DNA from: Halomonas sp. McH1-25
GTDB lineage: Bacteria; Pseudomonadota; Gammaproteobacteria; Pseudomonadales; Halomonadaceae
Assembly (NCBI RefSeq): GCF_022348165.1
Contig: NZ_JAKRFI010000006.1
Coordinates: 62,001-126,000, forward strand
Length of the DNA: 64,000 nt
Direction: 5' to 3'
The notes under the pieces were generated by a model. That model searched no databases, was not told where the DNA came from, and worked only from the letters and a program-made list of their open reading frames with translations. Made by a program: the position numbers and the translations under genes. Positions 28,646-39,168 of the stretch are shown one piece after another (the first letter of the stretch is position 1; every line of letters begins with the position of its first letter).

Positions 28646-30049
28646 ATGAATCCCGTGATCGCCCTGGTCGGCCGACCCAATGTCGGCAAGTCGACCCTTT
28701 TCAATCGCCTCACCCGTTCGCGTGATGCCCTGGTCGCCGACTTTCCCGGTCTGACCCGGGATCGCAAGTACGGCAATGGTCAGCTTGGCGACAAGACCTA
28801 CACCGTCATCGATACCGGCGGTATCAGCGGTGACGAGGAAGGCATCGATGCCGCCATGGCCGAGCAGTCCCTGCTGGCTATCGATGAGGCCGATATCGTG
28901 CTGTTCCTGGTCGATGCACGCGCCGGTCTGCACGTCGCCGACGAAGCCATCGCCAACCATCTGCGCGTCAACCAGAAGAAGACTTGGCTGGTCGTCAACA
29001 AGACCGATGGATTGGAAGAACACTCGGCCATGGCCGACTTCTGGGCCCTCGGCCTGGGCGACCCTCGCCCCATCGCCGCTGCCCATGGACGCAACGTCAC
29101 TACGCTGATCGACGAAGTGCTGGCGCCATTCCCCGAGCGCGAGGAGAACGCCCCGCCACCCGCCACCGAACAAGGCATTCGCATCGGCGTGATCGGACGG
29201 CCCAACGTCGGCAAGTCGACGCTGGTCAACCGCCTGCTCGGCGAGGAGCGTGTGGTGGTCTTCGACGAAGCCGGCACCACGCGCGACGCCATCGAGATTC
29301 CCTTCGAGCGCCGGGGTCGCCGCTACGTATTGGTGGATACCGCCGGGGTGCGGCGGCGCAAGAACGTCAGCCTGGTCGCCGAGAAGTTCTCGATCATCAA
29401 GACGCTGGAAGCGATCAAGGAATGCCACGTCGCCGTCATGGTGCTCGATGCGCGCAGCGGCCTGGTGGAGCAGGACTTGCATCTGCTCGATTACGTGCTG
29501 AGTAGCGGGCGCGCCCTGGTGCTGGCGGTCAACAAGTGGGATGGCCTGGAAAGCGAGCAGCGCGAGAAGATGCGCGCCGACGTCAAGCGCCGCCTCGGCT
29601 TTGCCGACTATGCCGATCTGCACTTCATCTCGGCGCTGCACGGTACCGCGGTGGGCGATCTCTACCCGTCCATCGAGCGTGCCTTCAAGGCGGCGACCGC
29701 GCACTGGTCTACCAATCGTCTCACCAACATCCTTCAGGATGCGGTGAGCGAGCATCAGCCGCCGCTGGTACATGGCCGACGCATCAAGTTACGCATGGCC
29801 CACCAGGGCGGCAGCAACCCGCCGATCATCGTCGTCCACGGTAACCAGACCGAGGCGTTGCCGGAAGCCTACAAGCGTTACCTGACCAATACCTTTCGCA
29901 AGGTACTCAAGGTGCGTGGCACGCCGATGCGTTTCGAGTTTCGTTCGGGCAAGAATCCCTTCGACAGCAACGCCGACGCCACCGATCGCGAAAAGGCCCG
30001 CGCCCGGCAACTGGCACGCACCAAGGAAGCACGCCGCAAACGTCGCTGA
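28646..30049 (+). CDS. der: ribosome-associated GTPase Der (EngA)
   Basis: Double-domain GTPase essential for 50S subunit maturation. 467 residues. First G domain has [11 protein letters not shown] and DTGG. The second has [23 protein letters not shown] and NKWD. A KH-like domain follows from about residue 360. The C-terminal tail is basic ([15 protein letters not shown]). Complete, in its usual place after bamB. Confidence 0.98.
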   Translation: MNPVIALVGRPNVGKSTLFNRLTRSRDALVADFPGLTRDRKYGNGQLGDKTYTVIDTGGISGDEEGIDAAMAEQSLLAIDEADIVLFLVDARAGLHVADEAIANHLRVNQKKTWLVVNKTDGLEEHSAMADFWALGLGDPRPIAAAHGRNVTTLIDEVLAPFPEREENAPPPATEQGIRIGVIGRPNVGKSTLVNRLLGEERVVVFDEAGTTRDAIEIPFERRGRRYVLVDTAGVRRRKNVSLVAEKFSIIKTLEAIKECHVAVMVLDARSGLVEQDLHLLDYVLSSGRALVLAVNKWDGLESEQREKMRADVKRRLGFADYADLHFISALHGTAVGDLYPSIERAFKAATAHWSTNRLTNILQDAVSEHQPPLVHGRRIKLRMAHQGGSNPPIIVVHGNQTEALPEAYKRYLTNTFRKVLKVRGTPMRFEFRSGKNPFDSNADATDREKARARQLARTKEARRKRR

Positions 30050-30078
30050 TCCCTGACGCCGGCGCTCTGCGAATTCAC

Positions 30079-30108
30079 TTGTCGCTGTCCGGTGAGTGAC
30101 CCTAGAAT
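30079..30108 (+). promoter_or_regulatory. promoter of the unknown lipoprotein gene
   Basis: TTGTCG (30079-30084), 18 bases, TAGAAT (30103-30108), located just after the der stop and 59 bases before the ATG at 30167. Confidence 0.55.
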
Positions 30109-30166
30109 GCGCGCGCCTGGCCTCACTCGCCAGGCGCCCACCTTTCTTGTCGTCTGGGAGCGCTGC

Positions 30167-30796
30167 ATGCCCTCTTTCCGTTCCGACCGTCACCAGTCCT
30201 GGCGTGGACTGCGCATTCTGCCCTTCTGCCTGGCACTGCTACTCGCCGGCTGCCTGGCCCTGCCGCAGACCGGCCTGTTCGCCATGCGGCTGACGCTCAC
30301 CTCGCTGGGTGTCGAAAACGTCCGCGTCGGACCATATGACGTCCATGCCGGCCTGGACACCAGCGACCTCGCCTCGTTGCTCACCTCTAGCCTGGGTACC
30401 GGCAGCTTGCCGATCCAGGCCACTCTGGCCATGGGACTGGGCCTGCCCAGCGGTCTACCGCCCGTACAGCTCGACGGCTTCGGCTGGACCCTCGACGTCC
30501 CCGGCGCCGAGCCGGTCAGCGGCCACTATGACGAGAGCGTCGCATTGACGCCGGGAGACGATGCCGATGTGCGCCTGCCGGTAAGCTTCGATCTGCTCGG
30601 CGATAGCCAGAAACTGATGCCCATGGTCCAGTTGGCCAAGCAGTTGGCCAGCCGAGGTGAACTACCGGAAGGCAGCGAACTGAGCATCGATCCGGGCGAT
30701 GTCAGTGGCCTGGGCGTCAAGCTGCCTGCCGGCCTGTGGATGCCGACCCTACGCTTCACCGTCGGCCCCCAGGGCAACCTGCAGCCTCAGCAGTAG
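30167..30796 (+). CDS. putative lipoprotein, LEA type 2-like
   Basis: 209 residues. A basic N-terminus (SFRSDRHQSWRGLRILPF), a hydrophobic stretch and a lipobox LLLAGC predict an outer-membrane-directed lipoprotein. The remainder is beta-rich with segments LTLTSLGVENVRVGPYDV and SFDLLGDSQKLMPMV, which look like the LEA-2/WHy fold seen in desiccation-related proteins. That resemblance is weak and unproven. GGGAG at 30156-30160 supports the ATG. It stands alone between der and the convergent DUF815 gene, only 4 bases from that gene's end. I do not recognise a named homologue. Confidence 0.72.
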   Translation: MPSFRSDRHQSWRGLRILPFCLALLLAGCLALPQTGLFAMRLTLTSLGVENVRVGPYDVHAGLDTSDLASLLTSSLGTGSLPIQATLAMGLGLPSGLPPVQLDGFGWTLDVPGAEPVSGHYDESVALTPGDDADVRLPVSFDLLGDSQKLMPMVQLAKQLASRGELPEGSELSIDPGDVSGLGVKLPAGLWMPTLRFTVGPQGNLQPQQ

Positions 30797-30800
30797 CCCA

Positions 30801-31664
30801 TCAGCGCTCGAGACCCTGCTGCCCGACCCACTGACAGGCGAACTGCCAGGCGGCCCTTCCGCTGCGCCCACCGCGCAGCGTGGCGAAGCGGACGGCCTCC
30901 TCACGGGCCGCATCGTTCCAGTCCATTCCTTCGCCGAGCTGACCGACCCAATGGCGGCAGGCCTCGAGATAGGTAGCCTGATTGAAGGGATGAAAGGCCA
31001 GCCACAGACCGAAGCGATCCGACAACGAGATTTTCTCTTCCACGGCATCGCCGTGGTGCAGTTCGTCACCGACCAGCCGGGTCTCGGTGTTGTCGCTGAG
31101 CGACTCGGGGAGCAGATGCCGGCGATTCGAGGTGGCATAGAGCAAGACGTTCTCGGGCGGCCCGGTCAGGGTACCGTCGAGTACGCTCTTGAGCGCCTTG
31201 TAGGCATCGTCGTTGCCTTCGAAGGAGAGGTCGTCGCAGTACACCACGAAACGCTGCGACTGATTCCGCAGTTGCTGGACCAGCGTAGGCAGCCCCACCA
31301 GGTCGTGCCGGTCCACCTGGATCAGGCGCAATCCCTCTCCCGAAAGGGTATTCAGCAAGGCCCGTACCAGCGATGACTTGCCGCTGCCGCGCGCCCCCCA
31401 CAGCAGCGCATGGTTGGCCGGCAGGCCGCGCAGAAAGGCCCGTGTATTGTCGAGCAGGGCGCGTTTCTGGCGATCTATACCAAGCAGGTCGTCCAGCCTC
31501 ACGGCATCGCGTACTGCGACTGGCAGCAGTTGGCCACCCAGGGCGTGGCGCTGCCACAAGGCGGCGACGTCCTGCGACCAGTCCAGCCGGGGCGGCTCCT
31601 CGGGTAGCCAGGCCTCGACACGATCAAGCAGACGGGAAAGACGCTGGGACAGCTCGGCATCCAT
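30801..31664 (-). CDS. DUF815 family AAA ATPase
   Basis: Cytosolic P-loop ATPase of 287 residues. After a helical N-terminus comes GIDRQKRALLDNTRAFLRG, Walker A GARGSGKSSLVRALL at about residue 90, and Walker B-like FVVYCDDLSFE. The segment VLLYATSNRRHLLPE and EEKISLSDRFGLWLAFHPF are hallmarks of DUF815. Biological role is unknown. AGGAG lies about 10 bases before the ATG at 31664. The gene is divergent from an M48 protease gene whose -35 is within 30 bases. Confidence 0.87.
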   Translation of the reverse strand: MDAELSQRLSRLLDRVEAWLPEEPPRLDWSQDVAALWQRHALGGQLLPVAVRDAVRLDDLLGIDRQKRALLDNTRAFLRGLPANHALLWGARGSGKSSLVRALLNTLSGEGLRLIQVDRHDLVGLPTLVQQLRNQSQRFVVYCDDLSFEGNDDAYKALKSVLDGTLTGPPENVLLYATSNRRHLLPESLSDNTETRLVGDELHHGDAVEEKISLSDRFGLWLAFHPFNQATYLEACRHWVGQLGEGMDWNDAAREEAVRFATLRGGRSGRAAWQFACQWVGQQGLER

Positions 31665-31689
31665 CGTTTCTAGACTCCTAAGTCAATGG

Positions 31690-31717
31690 TTGACCCCGCA
31701 GGGCATCCGGGTATCTT
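31690..31717 (+). promoter_or_regulatory. promoter of the M48 protease gene
   Basis: TTGACC (31690-31695), 16 bases, TATCTT (31712-31717), 52 bases before the ATG at 31769. Confidence 0.5.
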
Positions 31718-31768
31718 GAAGCCCAACACGATCACGGTCCAGATGGACGGACGCCAGGAGACCACCCC

Positions 31769-32563
31769 ATGAAATGGATGAAGCGTAGCGCCATCGGCGC
31801 CTTGATAGTCACCCTTGCCGCCTGCAGTCAGTCGCCCACCGGCCGCTCGCAGCTCACCCTGTTCTCCGAGGAGCAGCTCAGCGAAATGGGCGCGCAGAGC
31901 TTCGCCCAGTACGAGCAGCAGTTGCCGGTCGTCGGCGGTCAGGTAAACAGCTACGTGCAGTGCGTGGCGGATGCCATCACCAGCCAACTGAACTCGGGCG
32001 GTGCCTGGGAGGTCAAGGTCTTCAGGGACGAGTCGGCCAACGCCTTCGCCCTGCCCGGCGGCCACATCGGCGTCAATACCGGCCTGCTCGACGTGGCCAC
32101 CAATCAGGATCAGCTGGCGGCGGTCATCGGTCACGAGATTGCCCACGTGCTGGCCGACCATGCCAACGAGCGCGTTTCCCAGCAGGCCGCCACGCAGACC
32201 GGCCTGTCCATTCTTCAGGCCGCCGCCGGCCTGGAGGGAGCCGGTGGCCAACAACTCATGGGCCTGCTCGGCGCAGGCGCGCAGTACGGCATTCTCATGC
32301 CCTATTCGCGCAAGCACGAAAGCGAAGCCGACGTGGTGGGCCTCAACCTGATGGCACGGGCCGGCTTCGACCCGCGCGAGAGCATCGACCTATGGCAGAG
32401 CATGTCGGCCAATAGCCAAGGCCAGCCGCCGGTGTGGATGTCGAGCCACCCCAGCCATGGCCAGCGTATCGAAGGGCTTCAGGCCCAGATGGACGAGGCG
32501 CTCGAACTGTACCGACAGGCCCAGGCCTCGGGCCAGACGCCCAATTGCCAGCGACCGGGCTGA
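31769..32563 (+). CDS. M48 family metallopeptidase lipoprotein (LoiP-like)
   Basis: Zinc endopeptidase of 264 residues anchored to a membrane through a lipobox TLAAC (Cys about 19). Catalytic motif HEIAH with the downstream third ligand in SRKHESEADVVGLNLMARAGFDP, and the SSHPSHGQRIEGL motif near the C-terminus. The nearest E. coli relatives are LoiP (YggG) and YcaL, involved in outer-membrane quality control or osmotic stress. AGGAG at 31756-31760 marks the start. Confidence 0.92.
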   Translation: MKWMKRSAIGALIVTLAACSQSPTGRSQLTLFSEEQLSEMGAQSFAQYEQQLPVVGGQVNSYVQCVADAITSQLNSGGAWEVKVFRDESANAFALPGGHIGVNTGLLDVATNQDQLAAVIGHEIAHVLADHANERVSQQAATQTGLSILQAAAGLEGAGGQQLMGLLGAGAQYGILMPYSRKHESEADVVGLNLMARAGFDPRESIDLWQSMSANSQGQPPVWMSSHPSHGQRIEGLQAQMDEALELYRQAQASGQTPNCQRPG

Positions 32564-32603
32564 GGTCATGTGTTTGGTTTGACAGCGGGATAGCCAGGCG
32601 AAC

Positions 32604-32627
32604 GTCACCCGGCCGAAGCCGGGTGAC
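32604..32627. terminator. bidirectional hairpin between M48 gene and aroE
   Basis: GTCACCCGGC-CGAA-GCCGGGTGAC, a perfect 10-bp stem with a tetraloop, lies between two convergent stops. Confidence 0.65.
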
Positions 32628-32630
32628 GGG

Positions 32631-33443
32631 TCACATCTCGCCGCGCAGCAGTTCCCTGATCGGGGCCGTCTCGGGACGCCGGTTTCGCCACAGGAAGTAC
32701 GACTCCGCCGCCTGCTCGATCAGCATGCCGAGGCCATCCACGGTCCGAGCCCCACGCTCGGCGGCCCAGCGTAGAAAGACCGTCGGCTCGACGCCGTACA
32801 TCATGTCGTAGGCCAATGCGGCATCGGCGAACAGATCGTCGGGCAAGGGCGGAAGATCCCCTCCCAGACTGGCACTGGTGCCATTGACGACCAGATCGAA
32901 CGTCCCGACGATCTCGTCGAAGCCGCCACCGGTGGTTTCTCCCAGATCGGCGAAGTCTGCGGCCAACTGATGTGCCTTGCCCGAGGTACGGTTGGCGATC
33001 ATCAGCACTGCCGGCTGGGCAGCCAATAGAGGCTCGATGACGCCGCGCACGGCCCCGCCTGCGCCCAATACCAGGATACGCGCCCCTTCCAGGGGGGCGG
33101 CATGCGCCTGCAGGTCACGCACCAGGCCAACGCCATCCGTGGTGTCGCCATAGGTATCGCCCTGCTTGCCGAGTACCAGCGTATTCACGGCACCGGCACG
33201 CTGCGCGCGTGGACTCAGCACATCGGCCAGGCGAAAGGCGTCTTCCTTGAAAGGCACGGTAACGTTGGCCCCCTTGCCGCCATGCGCAAGGAAATCGCGC
33301 CAGGCCTCCGCGAAGCCATCCACGGGTGCCTCGATCGCCTCATAGGCAATATCGTCACCGAACTGCTCGGCAAACGCTGCATGAATACGGGGCGACCTGG
33401 AGTGACCGACCGGATGGCCGAACACGCAATAACGATCTGTCAT
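32631..33443 (-). CDS. aroE: shikimate dehydrogenase
   Basis: NADP-dependent reduction of 3-dehydroshikimate in aromatic amino acid synthesis. 270 residues. Substrate residues are visible in [19 protein letters not shown] (catalytic Lys), AGAVNTL and TTDGVGLV. The NADP loop is [11 protein letters not shown] followed by [13 protein letters not shown] sits 7 bases before the ATG. Last gene of a minus-strand run behind hemF, the same order as in Pseudomonas. Confidence 0.96.
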   Translation of the reverse strand: MTDRYCVFGHPVGHSRSPRIHAAFAEQFGDDIAYEAIEAPVDGFAEAWRDFLAHGGKGANVTVPFKEDAFRLADVLSPRAQRAGAVNTLVLGKQGDTYGDTTDGVGLVRDLQAHAAPLEGARILVLGAGGAVRGVIEPLLAAQPAVLMIANRTSGKAHQLAADFADLGETTGGGFDEIVGTFDLVVNGTSASLGGDLPPLPDDLFADAALAYDMMYGVEPTVFLRWAAERGARTVDGLGMLIEQAAESYFLWRNRRPETAPIRELLRGEM

Positions 33444-33468
33444 CTCTCGACTCCTGTGTTGCCATCGC

Positions 33469-34467
<999 letters not shown>

Positions 34468-35022
34468 TCAGTCGCGCAGTACCGCGTCGCTGCGCAGATC
34501 GCGGATGGTGCTGGGGCGCAAGTAACCACCGAGCGGTCCATCGATGACATGCACTGCCTCGCCGAACTGGCGGCGTACGCTGACTGCATCGCGTGCCGGC
34601 GGCTCACCGGCACGGTTGGCAGAGGTCGATACGACGGGTCCGCCAAAGGCGGCACATAGCTCACCGACCAGCGGATGATCGCTGACCCGCAGGGCCACAC
34701 TGGGATGCTCGCCCCGCAGCAACGGATGCGAACGTCCGTTGTCCGGTACCAGCCAGGTATTCGGCCCCGGCCAGCTCGCGGCGAGCCGCTGTCGGTCATG
34801 TGCCTCCAATCCCGCCAGCCAGGGCTCCAGTTGCGCGATATGCCCGGCGATCAGGATCAGTCCCTTGGCAGGATCGCGCTGCTTGAGCCGAATCAGCGCC
34901 GCCAATGCCTCGGCATTGTCGGGATCGCAGCCCAGCCCCCATACGGCCTCGGTCGGATAGGCGAGGATGCCACCCTGGCGCAGGGCGGCGACGGCATCAT
35001 CCAGTGCGTGACGTTCGGTCAT
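34468..35022 (-). CDS. tsaC: L-threonylcarbamoyladenylate synthase TsaC
   Basis: YrdC-fold enzyme making the threonylcarbamoyl-AMP intermediate of tRNA t6A37. 184 residues. Conserved LAYPTEAVWGLGCDP, KQRDPAKGLILIA, WPGPNTWLVP, SVALRVSDHPLV and VVSTSANRAGEPP. The ATG at 35022 gives a length like E. coli TsaC. An earlier in-frame ATG at 35064 would add 14 residues. Lies between dprA and hemF. Confidence 0.94.
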   Translation of the reverse strand: MTERHALDDAVAALRQGGILAYPTEAVWGLGCDPDNAEALAALIRLKQRDPAKGLILIAGHIAQLEPWLAGLEAHDRQRLAASWPGPNTWLVPDNGRSHPLLRGEHPSVALRVSDHPLVGELCAAFGGPVVSTSANRAGEPPARDAVSVRRQFGEAVHVIDGPLGGYLRPSTIRDLRSDAVLRD

Positions 35023-35083
35023 CGTTTGCAGCTCGACTGAAAAACTGGGAAGAAATTCTACCATGCCCGCCACCGGCCAACAG

Positions 35084-36187
35084 CTATGCGGGCAGTCGGA
35101 CCCAACCGCCCGGCGCCTGAGCCACCCGGCCTTCGAGCTCGAGCTCCAACAGCCGTTGCTGGCAATGACCGAACCCTTGGCCGGAGAGATCGATCAGCAG
35201 ATCGAGTGGCGTAGGCGCATCGCTGAGCAGGGCCAGTAGCGGGTCTTCGGGAGTCTGTTCGACTGGCTTGCCCTCGCCTCCTTCCAAGCTAGGCAACGAG
35301 GCCGTTGGCAGCGACCAGTGTGTCAGTTCGGCGAGGATATCGTCGACGCAGGTGACCAGCACCGCCCCCTGGCGCAACAGTGCAAGGCAGCCTCTTGCCT
35401 GCGGGTTGTTGATGGAGCCCGGCAAGGTGAAGACGTCGCGGTTCTGCTCCATGGCCAGTCGCGCGCTGATCAACGAGCCACTCTTTTCGGCAGCCTCGAC
35501 GACCAGCACGCCCAGTGACAGGCCGGTAATGATGCGGTTGCGGCGCGGGAAGAACGCCGGATTGGCACGGGTCCCCGGCGCATGCTCGCTAAGCAACAGC
35601 CCGTCGCACTCCAGCATCTGCCGGTAAAGTCCCGAGTGGCGTGAGGGATAGATCACGTCGATGCCACATCCCAGCACTCCAATGCTGGTACCGCCCGCAG
35701 CCAGCGCCGCATGATGAGCCTGGCCATCGACTCCCAGCGCCATGCCACTGACCACGGCCATTCCCGCCTTGGCGAGGTCACCGGCAAAGCGACCGGCATT
35801 GCCAAGCCCTTCACGGGTAGGCCGACGCGTGCCGACAATGGCCAGGCCAGGCACGCTCAGCGCCTTGAGATTGCCTCGCGCCCAGAGTAGCGACGGCGGA
35901 TCCGGCAATTCGTCGAGCAGAGCCGGCCAGTCGGCATGCGCCGGAGTCAGCAGATGATGCGTGGCCTCGCGGGCCTCCCAGTCCAAGGCTCGCTCGACGT
36001 CCGCCTGGAGCGGACTGCGGGAGGGATGCTCCAGCCACAGCTGCAGAGCGTCGCGGGCCGGACCGGGCAGTAATGCCAGCCAGCCGTGAGGCCATTCGGG
36101 CTGACGAGCCCTGAAGGAGGCGAGCCGTCGTGCACCGAGCCCCGGTAATCGCGAGAGTACCAGCCACTCCCTGGCAGTTATGATCAT
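35084..36187 (-). CDS. dprA: DNA-processing protein DprA
   Basis: Loads RecA on incoming single-stranded DNA during natural transformation. 367 residues. A SAM-like N-terminal region, the Rossmann fold beginning VPGLAIVGTRRPT at about 110, with GMALGVDGQAHHAAL, SIGVLGCGIDVIYPSRH, FPRRNRIITGLSLGVLVVEAAEKSGSL and FTLPGSINNPQARGC. A C-terminal winged helix (DRP/MarR-like) is at about 310-367. The start is 3 bases past the lysM-gene stop. Confidence 0.96.
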   Translation of the reverse strand: MIITAREWLVLSRLPGLGARRLASFRARQPEWPHGWLALLPGPARDALQLWLEHPSRSPLQADVERALDWEAREATHHLLTPAHADWPALLDELPDPPSLLWARGNLKALSVPGLAIVGTRRPTREGLGNAGRFAGDLAKAGMAVVSGMALGVDGQAHHAALAAGGTSIGVLGCGIDVIYPSRHSGLYRQMLECDGLLLSEHAPGTRANPAFFPRRNRIITGLSLGVLVVEAAEKSGSLISARLAMEQNRDVFTLPGSINNPQARGCLALLRQGAVLVTCVDDILAELTHWSLPTASLPSLEGGEGKPVEQTPEDPLLALLSDAPTPLDLLIDLSGQGFGHCQQRLLELELEGRVAQAPGGWVRLPA

Positions 36188-36190
36188 GCG

Positions 36191-37288
36191 TCACTCGCCT
36201 CCGTTGTCGGCCAGCATGTTCTCGACCTGCGGCGCATGTACACGATCGCCCACCGCCAGACTGCGTGTGGCATGCATGACCAAGGCATAGCTGATCCGCT
36301 CATAGACGCGGAACACCATGAGCCAGCCGGCATCCTCCCCGGGCAACCGAATCGATTCCTGGGTGACGGGATCGGCGATCAACTCGCCCTGCTGCTCAAC
36401 GGCAAGTACATGGCCGGGCTCGAGTCCGTCGCGCTCCCCGAGATCCAGAGCCACCACGTCCAATCTGCCGATGAACTGGACTCCGCCGGGAACCGACAGG
36501 ATGTGCCCCTCGCTTGGACGACCAGGCCCGCGTGGCTGAAATTCCGGCGTTACCGGCAGCGACTCGAGGGGCAGCACCAGATCGGTATCGCGAATTTCCT
36601 GCCGCGAGGACACCACTTCGAGTATGGCGATATCGCCCTGCTGACGTATGAAACGCGCTTCGCCCAAGGTTTCGAGTTCCAATCCGAGAAACTCCCCCGT
36701 ATCCGGATCCTCGTAACGCTGCCCCGGCCGGTAGAGACCGAAGCGCTGCATGTGCGGCAAGTCGCCTCGGACATAGAGGCGGTCACCGGCCCCGCTGATG
36801 AGTCGTCGGTTGTCGCCGGCCACCACATAGGGCACGTTCTCGATGCGACTCGGCTCGACGATGCGGTTGCCCTCGAGAAAGTTCTTCACGGTGTTCAGGG
36901 GCAGTGGGGGAATGGCCTCACGGCGCGGTATCCGACGCACCTCGGGCGATAGCCGCACGGTGCCGCCCTGACCTCGCTCGAGCCCCAGCCGTGGCTGACC
37001 GTTTGCGTAATAGAGATAGACGCTGTCGCCAGGATAGATGAGGTGCGGGTTACGAATCTGGGGATTGACGTCCCATACCTCGGGCCACTGCCAGGGGCTC
37101 TGCAGGAAACGCCCGGATATTCCCCACAGCGTATCGCCCTTGACCACCGTATAGCGCGCAGGCGCATCCTGGCGCAGCTCGGCCGTAAACGCTGCGGCGG
37201 GCATCGTGAGCAGAACGCCAGCCAACACCCCGCCCAACCAGCCGATTGGATGCGGGCGACGCCCCGCAGCGTCCAAGCTCTTTTTCAT
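36191..37288 (-). CDS. LysM domain-containing periplasmic protein
   Basis: 365 residues. Signal peptide [22 protein letters not shown], then one LysM peptidoglycan-binding domain at about residues 43-92 ([18 protein letters not shown]...[10 protein letters not shown]). The rest is a conserved but uncharacterised region also found in the LysM protein upstream of dprA in Pseudomonas. The ATG at 37288 follows AAGGG. The reading frame runs further upstream to 37450, but that part is Arg/Cys-rich and overlaps the def promoter region. Divergent from def. Confidence 0.9.
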   Translation of the reverse strand: MKKSLDAAGRRPHPIGWLGGVLAGVLLTMPAAAFTAELRQDAPARYTVVKGDTLWGISGRFLQSPWQWPEVWDVNPQIRNPHLIYPGDSVYLYYANGQPRLGLERGQGGTVRLSPEVRRIPRREAIPPLPLNTVKNFLEGNRIVEPSRIENVPYVVAGDNRRLISGAGDRLYVRGDLPHMQRFGLYRPGQRYEDPDTGEFLGLELETLGEARFIRQQGDIAILEVVSSRQEIRDTDLVLPLESLPVTPEFQPRGPGRPSEGHILSVPGGVQFIGRLDVVALDLGERDGLEPGHVLAVEQQGELIADPVTQESIRLPGEDAGWLMVFRVYERISYALVMHATRSLAVGDRVHAPQVENMLADNGGE

Positions 37289-37453
37289 CCCCTGACCCTT
37301 ATCGAGCGCCTGCCCTCTCGGGGCTGGCTTTTCTTTTTTCACCTGAACGCGACGGTCCCCGACACGGCCATGCCGGCGATATCGGCAGTCTATCGATGCG
37401 TCTCGTGATGCATCGCTTGAGCCAAGCGTATTGCATCGATGATGCTGCAAAGG

Positions 37454-37482
37454 TTCCGTTACCCGGCGGCGCGCACTACAAT
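37454..37482 (+). promoter_or_regulatory. candidate def promoter
   Basis: TTCCGT (37454-37459), 17 bases, TACAAT (37477-37482), in the gap between the divergent lysM-protein and def genes. The -35 match is poor. Confidence 0.4.
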
Positions 37483-37527
37483 ATGCCTAATCTTCTCGTC
37501 ACTTTGCACAACGGTAATTTAAACGCC

Positions 37528-38040
37528 ATGGCCAAGCTAGACATCCTCGAATTTCCCGACGAACGCCTGCGTACCAAGGCTGCGCCGGTCGATGTCGTCG
37601 ACGATGAGGTACGCACCCTGGTCGACGACATGTTCGAAACCATGTACGAGGCCCGCGGGATTGGCCTGGCGGCGACGCAGATCGACGTCCATCGTCGGGT
37701 CATCGTGATGGACGTGAGTGACGATCGATCGCAGCCGCTGGTGCTGATCAATCCGCAATACACGCCGCTCGGCGACGAACGCGAGCCGATGCAGGAAGGC
37801 TGCCTGTCAATTCCTGAGTACTATGCCGAAGTGCCACGCGCCCTGCGCGTCCATCTCAAGGCGCTCGACCGTGACGGCCAGCCCTACGAACTGGAAGCCG
37901 ACGGCCTGCTCGCCCATTGCATTCAGCATGAACACGACCACCTCGAGGGCGTGCTGTTCGTGGATTACCTCTCTCCTCTCAAACGCGACCGGGTACGCAA
38001 GAAGATGGAGAAGCGACACAGGCAGATGCAGGGCTCGTAG
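37528..38040 (+). CDS. def: peptide deformylase
   Basis: Removes the N-formyl group from nascent proteins. 170 residues with the three metal-site motifs [16 protein letters not shown] and [12 protein letters not shown] (Fe/Zn ligands). [15 protein letters not shown] matches the E. coli type of N-terminus, so the ATG at 37528 is preferred over upstream in-frame codons. First gene of the def-fmt-rsmB series. Confidence 0.97.
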   Translation: MAKLDILEFPDERLRTKAAPVDVVDDEVRTLVDDMFETMYEARGIGLAATQIDVHRRVIVMDVSDDRSQPLVLINPQYTPLGDEREPMQEGCLSIPEYYAEVPRALRVHLKALDRDGQPYELEADGLLAHCIQHEHDHLEGVLFVDYLSPLKRDRVRKKMEKRHRQMQGS

Positions 38041-38181
38041 GCTCTCTCTCAGTCAGCCGAACGGCTGGCATCACCTGGACCGGGCGCATGTCCGGTCCAG
38101 GCGTTTTCGGTACCGGCATTTTCGACTTCCGCTCCCCTTCGCTATCATGCTTCTCATGCTTCTCCATCACGGATGCCTTTC

Positions 38182-39168
38182 ATGACCCGACCCTTGCGCG
38201 TGGTATTTGCCGGCACGCCGACGTTTGCCGCTGAAAGTCTCAAGGCGTTACTTGCCAGCCAGCACGATATCGTTGCCGTTTATACCCAGCCGGACCGTCC
38301 CGCCGGACGCGGCCGTAAACTGACCCCGAGCCCGGTCAAGGCGCTGGCTCAGGAGCGCGGTATCGACGTCTACCAGCCCGCCACGCTCAAGGATTCCCAG
38401 GCCCATCAGACCCTGGCTGCGCTCGACGCCGATGTGATGGTCGTCGTCGCCTACGGCCTGTTGCTGCCCCAGGCCGTGCTCGACATTCCCCGTCTGGGCT
38501 GCCTCAACGTGCATGCCTCGCTGCTGCCACGCTGGCGTGGCGCTGCACCGATCCAGCGAGCCATCGAGGCCGGCGACAGCGAAACCGGGGTCACCATCAT
38601 GCAGATGGATGCCGGGCTCGATACTGGCGACATGTTGCTGACCCGCCGTCTTCCCATCGAGGCGACCACCACAGGCGGTGCGTTGCATGATCGGTTGGCT
38701 CAGCTCGGTGGCGATGCCATTGCCGAGGCGCTCGACGCCCTATCCTCCGGCAGTTTGACGGCAACGCCGCAACCCAGCGATGGCGTTACCTATGCCGGCA
38801 AGCTCTCCAAGGCCGAGGCCGAGCTCGACTTCACCCGGGCGGCCGAGGAACTAGCTGCCCGGGTCCGTGCCTTCAACCCCTGGCCGGTGGCCTGGACACT
38901 GCTCGACGGCCAACCGTTGCGCATCTGGCTGGCCGAGCCTGAACGCGAGGCCACGGCACACTCCGCCGCGCCCGGCACCCTGCTCGAACCGGCCAACGAT
39001 GCGCTGCGCATCGCCTGCGGTTCGGACGGAAAAGGCGTGCTGCGCGTCACTCAGGCACAGCTCCCCGGAGGCAAGCCCTTGGCCGCGCGCGATCTACTCA
39101 ATTCACGTGCCGAGCGCTTCGCGCCCGGTAGCCGTGTAGGCCATTCGCATCAGGAGGACACGGCATGA
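38182..39168 (+). CDS. fmt: methionyl-tRNA formyltransferase
   Basis: Formylates initiator Met-tRNA, opposite in action to Def on the product protein. 328 residues. VVFAGTPTFAAESL at the N-terminus, the catalytic segment GCLNVHASLLPRWRGAAPIQRAI, and a C-terminal OB-like domain from about 205. ATG at 38182 has GGA eight bases upstream. One at 38173 would add three residues. Overlaps rsmB by ATGA (39165-39168). Confidence 0.97.
   Translation: MTRPLRVVFAGTPTFAAESLKALLASQHDIVAVYTQPDRPAGRGRKLTPSPVKALAQERGIDVYQPATLKDSQAHQTLAALDADVMVVVAYGLLLPQAVLDIPRLGCLNVHASLLPRWRGAAPIQRAIEAGDSETGVTIMQMDAGLDTGDMLLTRRLPIEATTTGGALHDRLAQLGGDAIAEALDALSSGSLTATPQPSDGVTYAGKLSKAEAELDFTRAAEELAARVRAFNPWPVAWTLLDGQPLRIWLAEPEREATAHSAAPGTLLEPANDALRIACGSDGKGVLRVTQAQLPGGKPLAARDLLNSRAERFAPGSRVGHSHQEDTA

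Noticed and set aside
36236-36952. 238-codon plus-strand frame opposite the LysM protein
   Set aside because: The LysM domain and signal peptide on the minus strand are clear. The plus frame has no support.
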